Assembly: GCA_012964265.1 (NCBI GenBank) | Contig: DTUH01000295.1 | Coordinates: forward strand, 1 to 6,552 | Length of the DNA: 6,552 nucleotides | Reading direction: 5' to 3' | Origin: Candidatus Lambdaproteobacteria bacterium | Lineage (GTDB): Bacteria > SAR324 > NAC60-12 | Part shown: positions 1 to 6,429 of the stretch, in pieces | Position numbering within the stretch: position 1 is the stretch's first letter | Layout: every line of letters starts with the position of its first letter | Notes under the pieces: model-generated | Database searches by the model: none | What the model saw: the letters and a program-made list of their open reading frames with translations, nothing else | Told to the model about the DNA's origin: nothing | Made by a program: the position numbers and the translations under genes

Positions 1-964
1 GGTAACAGCTTCCCAAATTCGGCAAATCCGGACAGTCTTCTGCAACCGTCGCACCTGCATTTTCAACTTCCTGGAGTGCATTGCGCAAGATTTGATCCGT
101 TTCTGCGGAAACAGGTGCAAACTCTTTTAAAGTCGGACTGTATGCGATGCGGACATTGGGCTGCGCCTGTTTGACGGCTTCCTGAAATGGAGTATTCGGG
201 GCCGGAAAAGAAATTGGAGAACTTGCGTCAAATCCGGACATGGCATCCAAAAAAAGAGCGCAATCCATTACATTACGTGCCATTGCGCCTTGAACTCCTT
301 CTGTGTGAAAACCCACTTCAGCTGGACCTCCACCGGCAACTCCGGGGCTCGGGCGAAAACCGACCACTCCACAATATGCGGCAGGGGTGCGCAGTGAGCC
401 GGCCAAATCAGAACCGTGACTCAACCAAACTTCTCCGGTTGCCAGTGCAACAGCTGAACCTCCGGAAGAACCTCCGGCGTTGCGCTCTGTATTCCAGGGG
501 TTGCGTGTCTTGCCGAAAACTTCGTTAAAGGTATTGCCTCCTGCTCCGCATTCCGGAGTATTGGTTTTGCCAATCACCAATCCGCCGCGCTTTTCAAGCG
601 TTTCTACCAATGGATCACTTTTTTCCGGAACAAAATCCGCAAGGCCTTTGGTTCCGAAAGTGGTGCGCACTCCGGCAACTGGTGTCAGGTCTTTGATGCC
701 AATGGGCAGTCCCCCCAACCAGCCGGGGTCATCAGGATTTCCCCGCCCTGCGGAATCCCATTCACGGGCGGATTTTCGTGCACGTTCTTCGCATAAAGTC
801 GGAATCGCGTTTACCGCAGGTTCGACTTCTTTAATCCGCGTAAATGCTGCATTCAGCAATTCTTCAGAAGAAATTTCTTTGCGCCGTAAAAGTTCAACTA
901 CCTGATGTGCGTCCAGGCGGCAAAGTTCTGGACCGGAAAATGTGGTATCGGTTCGATTGTGCAT
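1..964 (-). CDS. Amidase-signature (AS) family hydrolase, partial (C-terminus beyond left edge)
   Basis: This minus-strand frame is open from an ATG at 964 down to base 1 (321 complete codons) and runs off the window, so only the N-terminal two thirds of a usual 450-500 residue amidase is visible. It hydrolyses a C-N amide bond; the substrate is unknown. The catalytic triad is clear: Lys91 in GLPIGIKD, cis-Ser166 in GGSSGGS and nucleophile Ser190 in GSDLAGSLRTPA. The spacings of 75 and 24 residues match the family, as in FAAH Lys142/Ser217/Ser241. Residue 188, in the oxyanion-hole loop, is Ala where Gly is usual. An in-frame TAG at 974-976 lies 12 bases upstream of the ATG, which makes this start nearly certain, although no Shine-Dalgarno sequence is visible. 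There is no signal peptide, so the protein is likely cytoplasmic. It is transcribed divergently from a second, only distantly similar amidase. The plus-strand open frames across this interval are antisense shadows. The family call is very secure. Confidence 0.95.
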   Translation of the reverse strand, partial: MHNRTDTTFSGPELCRLDAHQVVELLRRKEISSEELLNAAFTRIKEVEPAVNAIPTLCEERARKSAREWDSAGRGNPDDPGWLGGLPIGIKDLTPVAGVRTTFGTKGLADFVPEKSDPLVETLEKRGGLVIGKTNTPECGAGGNTFNEVFGKTRNPWNTERNAGGSSGGSAVALATGEVWLSHGSDLAGSLRTPAAYCGVVGFRPSPGVAGGGPAEVGFHTEGVQGAMARNVMDCALFLDAMSGFDASSPISFPAPNTPFQEAVKQAQPNVRIAYSPTLKEFAPVSAETDQILRNALQEVENAGATVAEDCPDLPNLGSCY

Positions 965-1258
965 TTGAAGAAACTATGTTATTTGTAGAAAAGGGAAACC
1001 TATTTGAAACTTCTATTTATAATTAACTGTTTTAGATTAGGCTGTGTTTTATTTTTCGCAAAGATTTCTTTATCTGATCCTGGATAAATTCTTTAAAATT
1101 TGCTGAACTTGAGCGTATATGATTAACCCGTGATACACTTTAGCTTGTAGTGCGATGGTTTAATATCAAAAGTCGGTGTCTATTTGAAACATACTTTATA
1201 AGTTTAATTTCAAAAGCAATTGTGATAATATTCTTACCTTTTTTATACCAGAATAGCA
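965..1258. other. Divergent intergenic control region between two amidase genes
   Basis: This 294-base AT-rich gap separates the starts of two divergently transcribed amidases and must hold both promoters. Towards the left gene, a TATAAA-like -10 hexamer is readable on the minus strand at 1021-1016, about 45 bases from the ATG, but no convincing -35 precedes it. An 11-base word, CTATTTGAAAC, occurs twice in direct orientation (1000-1010 and 1180-1190); each copy is followed by an AT-rich run containing TTTATAA. A small inverted repeat, TTTATC/GATAAA, sits at 1069-1088. No RNA gene or convincing open frame was seen. The short minus-strand frame spanning 1140-1328 is AT-rich and overlaps the amidase start, so I discard it. 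Shared control of the two genes is inferred from the layout. Confidence 0.5.
1221..1229 (+). promoter_or_regulatory. Candidate extended -10 promoter element for the rightward amidase
   Basis: The word TGTGATAAT fits an extended -10 (TG, one base, then GATAAT, 5 of 6 to consensus). It lies about 30 bases before the ATG at 1259, giving a transcription start near 1236. No good -35 is found 16-18 bases upstream. An alternative reading is a TTGTGA at 1220-1225 as -35 with TATACC at 1244-1249 as -10 (18-base spacer), but that would leave almost no leader. This is a pattern match only, in a region where AT-rich matches arise easily, and it assumes a sigma-70-like promoter. Confidence 0.25.
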
Positions 1259-2710
1259 ATGAAAAATAATCTTTGGCAGTTGAGTGCCTGTGAAATGGCA
1301 CAGGGTATTCGCGAGAAAAAATTTTCAAGCGAAGAAGTGATGTACTCGGTTACAGAAAGGATGGCGTTGCATAATCCACGTCTCAATGCCGTTGTGGATG
1401 ATTACAGCGACGAAGCAATGGCTGATGCGAGAGAGGCCGACCGCATACTTGCTGCCGGTGAAGTCGTGGGAGAATTACACGGAGTTCCGGTTACGATCAA
1501 ATCCAATGTGGATGTAGAGGGTAAACCAACTCCAAACGGGTTGCCCGCGTTTGCGGATTTGATTGCTCCCGCTGATTCTCCGGTGGTAAGCAATCTCAAA
1601 AAAGCCGGTGCCATCATTATCGGTCGTACCAACACTCCTGAACTTTCAATTCGATTTACTACAGACAATCCGCTACACGGGCGTACGCTCAATCCCTGGC
1701 ACGAAGACGCCAGTCCCGGAGGATCTTCCGGAGGTGCATCCTCAGCTGCAGCAGCGGGCTTCGGGCCAATCCATCACGGAAATGACATCGGTGGTTCGCT
1801 CCGCTGTCCGGCTTTCAACTGCGGTCTTGCGACGGTCAAACCCACTTTTGGGCGTGTTCCTGCCTGGCTGCCATCCGCGCCTGCTGAACGTGGTATGCTG
1901 GCCCAGTTGATGTCGGTACAGGGGGCAATTTGCAGGGAGGTTCGAGATGTGCGTCTGGCAACTCGCCTGATGGCACAGGCTGATCCAAGAGATCCGTTCT
2001 GGATGCCTGTTCCGTTTGAAGGCTGGCCGGAAGAATCCGGGGCAATACGTGTCGGTGTAACCTCAGAATGCTACGGTCACTCTATCCATCCGGAAATTAC
2101 GGCTTCCATTGACCGCGCGGCAGGTTATCTTTCGGATGCCGGATTTGCGGTTGAGCAGGTTACGACACCGTCGGTGGATGATGCTGCCAATTGCTGGTTA
2201 CGGTATCTGGGAAACGAACTTAAATCTTTTCTCATGCCCGTAGCCAGAGAACACGGAAGCAAAACCGTCCAGAAAATTCTCGAATGGTACTTTGAGATTG
2301 GGGAAGTGGACGATGCTGAAGACTATCGGATCGGCATCAAGGAGCGCACAGCAATGACACGTGAATGGGATGTCTTTCTTGATAAATATCCCCTCGTTCT
2401 CTCGCCTTATTTTTTGCAGCAAACCCCGGAATGGAACTGTGACACGAAAAGCCTTGAAGAAATGCGGACGCTGTTTCAATCAGGAATCTACAGTCTCGGT
2501 ACCAATTGGCTAAGCCTGCCTGCGGGTGTTGTTCCCATCGGGTTGGTGGAGGAATTACCTGCCGGAGTTCAAATCATCGGTCGGCGTTTCCGTGAAGATC
2601 TGATTCTTGATGCCATGGAATCCATTGAAGCCCGTGTTGGTGTACTTACTCAAAAGCTGTGGGAAAGAGATGAGATGAAATCACTCTCGTTTCTGGATTG
2701 TGTAGATTGA
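1259..2710 (+). CDS. Amidase-signature (AS) family hydrolase, complete
   Basis: This 483-residue enzyme is full length for the family and has the complete AS catalytic triad: Lys81 in HGVPVTIKSN, cis-Ser156 in PGGSSGGA and nucleophile Ser180 in GNDIGGSLRCPA. The 75 and 24 residue spacings are canonical. The signature continues into CGLATVKPTFGRVP, and a C-terminal LPAGVVPIG...GVQIIGRRFRED segment is typical of the family end. The reaction is amide hydrolysis to acid plus amine or ammonia. The substrate is not predictable, because AS enzymes range from indoleacetamide to peptide amides and lactams. It differs too much from the left-hand amidase to be a recent duplicate. The ATG at 1259 is chosen because residues 5-30 (LWQLSACEMAQGI and on) align with the usual AS N-terminal helix; the next ATG, at 1295, would remove it. 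No Shine-Dalgarno is visible. The tail after VGVLT (about 20 residues) is slightly longer than I expect. No signal peptide is present. Confidence 0.95.
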   Translation: MKNNLWQLSACEMAQGIREKKFSSEEVMYSVTERMALHNPRLNAVVDDYSDEAMADAREADRILAAGEVVGELHGVPVTIKSNVDVEGKPTPNGLPAFADLIAPADSPVVSNLKKAGAIIIGRTNTPELSIRFTTDNPLHGRTLNPWHEDASPGGSSGGASSAAAAGFGPIHHGNDIGGSLRCPAFNCGLATVKPTFGRVPAWLPSAPAERGMLAQLMSVQGAICREVRDVRLATRLMAQADPRDPFWMPVPFEGWPEESGAIRVGVTSECYGHSIHPEITASIDRAAGYLSDAGFAVEQVTTPSVDDAANCWLRYLGNELKSFLMPVAREHGSKTVQKILEWYFEIGEVDDAEDYRIGIKERTAMTREWDVFLDKYPLVLSPYFLQQTPEWNCDTKSLEEMRTLFQSGIYSLGTNWLSLPAGVVPIGLVEELPAGVQIIGRRFREDLILDAMESIEARVGVLTQKLWERDEMKSLSFLDCVD

Positions 2711-2917
2711 GCTCGGTATTGTTTGATGCTTTTCTTCAGGATTCGGTGATTGTGTTTGATTCTCATTTGTTTTCATTGTTTAAAATGGTTATTTCAGGTC
2801 ACGAGCAGGTCGTCGAATCAGTGATTATGAAAACTCCATCGGTACCGGACAAATTCACATGTGGTTTGATCGGCCTGAGTCCGGTTGGTTTTCTGAATAA
2901 CTCATGAATGGATTTAA
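2711..2917. other. Intergenic region upstream of the glutamine amidotransferase gene
   Basis: This is a 207-base gap between two co-oriented genes. A weak sigma-70-like pair, TTGATT at 2756-2761 and TTTAAA at 2779-2784 (17-base spacer, 4 of 6 matches each), could start a separate transcript for the downstream genes. No terminator hairpin with a T-run was found after the amidase stop. The right half carries a coding-like open stretch without a start codon (2784-2900, described in findings). A longer frame beginning inside the amidase end at 2698 has unremarkable composition, and I do not accept it as a gene. Confidence 0.35.
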
Positions 2918-3625
2918 ATGAAACTTGGAATTTTGGACGCGGTTCCTCTCAACTACTGGTCTACGGACTTGGGAATTACGGATTCTGAAAAATTTATAGA
3001 TTTGCTGGAACCTGTAATGACAGGCACTACATTTGATCAGCTTTTTGTTGCTGAAGGAGAATGGCCTGAACAGCAAGACGATTATGATGCTTACCTCATT
3101 ACGGGCAGCCCCTGCTATGTCAATGACGAGCATTCGTGGATAGAAAAATTGAGTCAGTTTGTCCGGGATTGCATGGAATCAAATAAGAAATTGGTAGGCG
3201 TTTGTTTTGGACATCAATTGATAGCGAGCGCACTTGGAGGAAAGGTAGAACAGCGCAAAGACGGCTGGCTTTTGGGTGTGAAATCGTTTGATATTTTGGA
3301 CGTACAATCATGGATGATTCCAGCACAAAAGCAATGCGAGATTCACCATATCAATCATGATCATGTCACAGTCCTTCCGGAAAACGCCAAAAGAATCGCG
3401 CATTCAGGACAATGTAAAAACAGTGCTTTTGTCATAGGGGACAGTGTACTGGGACTTCAGGGGCATCCGGAACAGCCACGGAGAGCAATGGAAAATTTTA
3501 TCAAAGAACTTTTGCTTTTCGGTGCAGATCCGGAAGAAATGGAGAGAGGTCGGGCCAGTTTACGGGATGAAGTTCCGGATGCAGAATTATGGGGACGCTG
3601 GATCGGGAAATTTTTGGGATGTTGA
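2918..3625 (+). CDS. Stand-alone class I glutamine amidotransferase (GATase1, GMP-synthase-subunit-like)
   Basis: This 235-residue single-domain protein has the class I amidotransferase fold markers. The nucleophile is Cys96 in the elbow LVGVCFGHQ, and the rest of the triad is His183 and Glu185 in LQGHPEQP. An early oxyanion-strand motif, LITGSP, lies at 60-65. The usual reaction is hydrolysis of glutamine, or of a gamma-glutamyl amide, to release ammonia for a partner enzyme. No synthase domain is fused and no partner is recognisable nearby, so it may instead act as a gamma-glutamyl hydrolase or on a substrate linked to the amidase and sulfatase-like neighbours; this is inference. The N-terminus MKLGILDAVP is the expected first beta strand, and the two ATGs just upstream (2904, 2908) are out of frame, so the start is firm despite a poor ribosome site. 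The next gene begins 36 bases downstream, suggesting co-transcription. No signal peptide is present. Confidence 0.92.
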   Translation: MKLGILDAVPLNYWSTDLGITDSEKFIDLLEPVMTGTTFDQLFVAEGEWPEQQDDYDAYLITGSPCYVNDEHSWIEKLSQFVRDCMESNKKLVGVCFGHQLIASALGGKVEQRKDGWLLGVKSFDILDVQSWMIPAQKQCEIHHINHDHVTVLPENAKRIAHSGQCKNSAFVIGDSVLGLQGHPEQPRRAMENFIKELLLFGADPEEMERGRASLRDEVPDAELWGRWIGKFLGC

Positions 3626-3661
3626 TTCGTAGACAGAGCAGTTTATTTGCAAAATCAGGCT

Positions 3662-5239
3662 ATGGCAAAAAACATTTTATTCATCATGTGTGATCAGTTG
3701 CGGGCGGATTATCTCTCCTGCTATGGACACCCGTTTCTTGAAACGCCCAACATTGACAGTCTTGCCGAACGTGGAGTGCGTTTTGAGAATGCGTATTGTC
3801 AGGCCCCGCTTTGCGGTCCTTCACGAGCAAGTTTTTATACCGGCCGCTACCTTTCTTCACATGGTGCCTTAGCCAACGAAGACCCGCTGAAATTGGGCGA
3901 ACTTTCTTTGGGCGATTATCTAAATAATCTCAATTATCGCACTGTTCTGGTAGGCAAATCAGAATCGAGAAGCAACCAGGATGCACTCGCCCGTTTGCAA
4001 ATCGACAAATACTCGAAAATTGGAAAATTACAGGCGCAAGGTGGATTTGAAAATTTTGATCATTTTGGCGGAATATATCCGGACGAGATTGTTCCCGATG
4101 ATTTAGCTTACAATGATTATTTGCGCTCAAACGGATATGACGGTGATAATCCCTGGGAAAACTGGGCCAACAGTGCCTTTGATGCAGACGGAAAAAAAGT
4201 AAGCGGCTGGCAAATGCGGAACGCAAATCTGCCGTCCGCCGTTTCTGAAGAACATTCCGAAACCGCATATACTACAGACCGCGTTCTGGAATTTTTGTCA
4301 GGTGTGGACGCAAATGATCGATGGTGTTTACACCTGAGCTACATCAAACCGCACTGGCCGTATCTCGTTCCGGCTCCATATCATGAGCTTTACTCTAAAG
4401 ATCAGATATTGCCGGTTGTCCGGAATCCGGATGAACTTCAGGATCCGCATCCGGTATTTCAAGCATTTCAGGAACAAATCTACAGCCGGAATTTTTCGCG
4501 CGATGAAGTACGGGAACGTGTAATTCCGGCGTATATGGGATTGATCAAACAGGTTGATGATCATTTGGGAAGAGTTTTTGAAATGCTGAAATCCAAAAAA
4601 ATAATGGATTCAACTTTGATTGTTTTCGCTGCGGATCACGGGGATTATTTGGGTGATCACTGGTTGGGAGAAAAAGATTTGTTTCACGAACCTTCGGTAA
4701 GAATTCCGCTGATTGTTTGTGATCCGGAAACTTCTGCAGAATCGACACGCGGATCCGTAAATCATGATTTTGTAGAGGCGGTGGACATCGTACCAACCAT
4801 GGTTGAGTTTGCCGGGGGCAAGATTTGTAAACAGCGCATGGAAGGCCAGTCGCTGCTTCCCCTTACACGGGGAACTGCAATTCCGGAAAATCAACGGGAA
4901 TACACAATAAGCCAAATTGATTACAGCGACCGTGGGCCACGTGTTTCGTTGAATTTGCATCCTTACGAGTGCCGCGCCCACATGATTCGCTCCAAAGATT
5001 GGAAATACATTTTGCACGAAAAATTTCGTCCGCAACTTTTTGATCTCAAAAATGATCCGGAAGAATTTTTCGATTTAGGCGCCGATCCGGAATACAGTTC
5101 CGTGAGACTGCAAATGCACGAACAGCTTTTTATCTGGTTCCGGAAGCGCTTAATCCGCACAGAAATGGAACATGATTTTCTGTTTGAAATGGGAGTTGAG
5201 CGGGATGAAAAGATGGGAATTTTGATCGGACACTGGTGA
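3662..5239 (+). CDS. Phosphonate monoester hydrolase / type I sulfatase-like enzyme (alkaline phosphatase superfamily)
   Basis: This 525-residue formylglycine-type hydrolase should cleave sulfate esters and/or phosphonate or phosphate esters. The strand KNILFIMCDQ gives metal ligand Asp11. LCGPSRAS holds the CxPxR motif, with Cys51 to be matured to formylglycine and Arg55 beside it. Other likely active-site residues are Asn72, His231 in IKPHWPY, metal ligands Asp325-His326 in AADHGDYLGDH, and Lys338. As I recall the Rhizobium phosphonate monoester hydrolase (Cys57, Asn78, His218, Asp324, His325, Lys337), the order and spacing are very close, so that subgroup is preferred over choline sulfatase. 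Lys99 lies in VGKSE; the His of the usual sulfatase GKxH motif is replaced by Glu101. There is no signal peptide, so the enzyme and the maturase it needs should be cytoplasmic; no maturase gene is in the window. I prefer the ATG at 3662 to a TTG at 3647 because the first beta strand follows it directly and an AGG lies just upstream. The gene probably shares a transcript with the amidotransferase 36 bases upstream. Confidence 0.9.
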   Translation: MAKNILFIMCDQLRADYLSCYGHPFLETPNIDSLAERGVRFENAYCQAPLCGPSRASFYTGRYLSSHGALANEDPLKLGELSLGDYLNNLNYRTVLVGKSESRSNQDALARLQIDKYSKIGKLQAQGGFENFDHFGGIYPDEIVPDDLAYNDYLRSNGYDGDNPWENWANSAFDADGKKVSGWQMRNANLPSAVSEEHSETAYTTDRVLEFLSGVDANDRWCLHLSYIKPHWPYLVPAPYHELYSKDQILPVVRNPDELQDPHPVFQAFQEQIYSRNFSRDEVRERVIPAYMGLIKQVDDHLGRVFEMLKSKKIMDSTLIVFAADHGDYLGDHWLGEKDLFHEPSVRIPLIVCDPETSAESTRGSVNHDFVEAVDIVPTMVEFAGGKICKQRMEGQSLLPLTRGTAIPENQREYTISQIDYSDRGPRVSLNLHPYECRAHMIRSKDWKYILHEKFRPQLFDLKNDPEEFFDLGADPEYSSVRLQMHEQLFIWFRKRLIRTEMEHDFLFEMGVERDEKMGILIGHW

Positions 5240-5510
5240 GATGGATGAAAAAAATGAAATAATCGTTTTTTATAAGATCTTTAGAGTTTCATCAATAATG
5301 CCGGCTTTTGCACTTCGTTGTGCACAATTAATATTTTGGCATCAATCGCATTCTTACATTGTAAAACCAGTGACAGCATCTCCGGACTTTGTTACATGAA
5401 AAGCATCTGTATTTTAGCAATCCAATATTCAAATTTCTTCTCATTCAGTTAATCTGAACAATGCATGAAAAGATGCTTATTTTTGTTAACCAAAAGTTTT
5501 TCAATCTAAA
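5240..5510. other. Intergenic region before the methyltransferase gene
   Basis: This 271-base AT-rich gap has no supportable gene. It holds several short repeats: a perfect 10-base palindrome TTGTGCACAA (5318-5327); the word CATGAAAAG twice (5395-5403, 5464-5472); and AAGCATCT at 5401-5408, whose reverse complement AGATGCTT sits at 5471-5478, with a further AGCATCT at 5375-5381. The spacing would allow a long-loop hairpin or two regulator half-sites. No hairpin with a T-run marks a terminator, although A-runs and T-runs follow the upstream stop within 40 bases. The gap suggests the methyltransferase has its own promoter, but I cannot place one. Confidence 0.35.
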
Positions 5511-6290
5511 ATGAGGTTAAAAGCCAAGTTTCATAAAAATCCAAAAGCATTCAAAGACAATTTTTCGACGCAATCCACCACTTACGCTACCTATCGTCCG
5601 CTTTATCCTGATAATCTTTTCCGCTATCTCGTTGGAGAGTGCCGGGATCATAAATTGGCTTGGGATGCCGGCACAGGTAATGGACAAGCTGCGCAGGAAC
5701 TGGCTTTGCACTTTGAAAAAGTTTATGCCACGGACGCAAGTTCCGCTCAAATTTTGAACGCGGTACCACAGTCCAACATCAGCTATGCGGTTGCCAACGA
5801 ACAGGCTCCGGAACTCAAGCGTCGTTCTGTAAATTTAATTACCGTGGCGCAGGCTCTTCACTGGTTCGATCTTGATGTTTTTTACGCAGAAGCCGAGCGT
5901 GTCTTAACTAGATACGGTTTGATCGCCTGCTGGTCTTACAAATTATTCCGGATTAATCCGGAAGTTGACCGTGAAATGGATTGGTTTTATTCAGATATTT
6001 TAGGAAGTTACTGGGACCCTGAACGCCGTTTGGTGGATACCGGTTACCGCACATTGTCATTCCCATTTCGTGAACTGCGTGCTCCGCATTTTGAAATGAA
6101 GGCAAGCTGGAATTTCGATAACATGCTGGGATTTCTCGGCAGTTGGTCAGCGGTTGCACATTATAAAATGCGCGAAGGACATGATCCAATTGTAGAAAAC
6201 GAGGAGCGCTTAAAAGCAGTGTGGGGTGATCCGGAGGTAATGAAACAGGTCATGTGGCCACTTTCCATGCGTGTAGGGCACCTTCATTGA
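5511..6290 (+). CDS. Class I SAM-dependent methyltransferase
   Basis: This 259-residue protein has a Rossmann-type methyltransferase core. Motif I is LAWDAGTGNGQAA (residues 49-61), which binds S-adenosylmethionine. Motif II is VYATDAS, with Asp75 as the probable ribose-binding acidic residue. A motif-IV-like segment, LITVAQALHWFD, follows at 109-120, then the post-core helix with YAEAERVL. The N-terminal TYATYRPLYPDNLF and the TGNGQAA and AQALHWFD motifs match a Methyltransf_11 subgroup that includes plant embryo-abundant-type proteins and yeast Tmt1/Crg1-like enzymes. The family is broad, so the methyl acceptor (a small carboxylate or other small molecule is plausible) is not known. The end WPLSMRVGHLH is typical, so the gene looks complete. 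The start at 5511 gives about 15 lysine-rich residues before the conserved region; no Shine-Dalgarno sequence precedes it. It is separated from the upstream enzyme genes and may be functionally unrelated. It is likely cytoplasmic. Confidence 0.92.
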   Translation: MRLKAKFHKNPKAFKDNFSTQSTTYATYRPLYPDNLFRYLVGECRDHKLAWDAGTGNGQAAQELALHFEKVYATDASSAQILNAVPQSNISYAVANEQAPELKRRSVNLITVAQALHWFDLDVFYAEAERVLTRYGLIACWSYKLFRINPEVDREMDWFYSDILGSYWDPERRLVDTGYRTLSFPFRELRAPHFEMKASWNFDNMLGFLGSWSAVAHYKMREGHDPIVENEERLKAVWGDPEVMKQVMWPLSMRVGHLH

Positions 6291-6429
6291 AAGTTCTGTT
6301 TGGTTTGTTATCGGAAAAATTGGAAAGGATTTGCTTGTGAAGCACTCACCCGCTACACTTGAAACCAAATGTTGATATTTTGAATAAGAATTATATCTAT
6401 TTTGAACCGGTTACAAAAAGTCCTAAAAC
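6291..6429. other. Non-coding stretch after the methyltransferase
   Basis: AT-rich sequence with no supportable reading frame or T-tailed terminator hairpin. It contains the operator-like palindrome listed separately and leads into the inverted repeat at 6430. Including that repeat, the last 262 bases of the window appear to be intergenic. Confidence 0.4.
6402..6415. promoter_or_regulatory. Candidate LacI-type operator palindrome
   Basis: TTGAACCGGTTACA contains a perfect 8-base palindrome, AACCGGTT (6405-6412), and matches 12 of 14 positions of TGTAACCGGTTACA, a common LacI-family operator form. It lies downstream of the methyltransferase stop, so if real it would control a gene beyond the right edge. 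No LacI-type regulator is visible in the window, and a single match of this length may be chance. Confidence 0.25.

Noticed and set aside
187..1026. Three plus-strand open frames (187-528, 480-905, 844-1026)
   Set aside because: They are antisense to the left amidase, whose minus-strand frame carries the full catalytic signature; their translations are low-complexity and show no motif.
1140..1328. Short minus-strand frame across the divergent region
   Set aside because: It overlaps the start of the amidase, has AT-driven composition rich in Ile, Lys and Phe, and has no family features.
2698..2907. A 69-codon plus-strand frame overlapping the amidase end
   Set aside because: It starts inside the amidase gene, lacks a ribosome site, shows no recognisable domain, and a different frame in the same stretch looks more protein-like.
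3647..3661. TTG start five codons upstream for the sulfatase-like gene
   Set aside because: The extra residues are not part of the fold; the ATG at 3662 is directly followed by the first beta strand and has an AGG nearby.
4610..5035. A 141-codon minus-strand frame inside the sulfatase-like gene
   Set aside because: It is antisense to a gene with all catalytic motifs, and its translation has no coherent domain.
5511..6290. Methyltransferase as a restriction-modification enzyme
   Set aside because: It has no DNA methyltransferase motif IV (NPPY, DPPY or PCQ) and no nuclease neighbour; its motifs match small-molecule methyltransferases.
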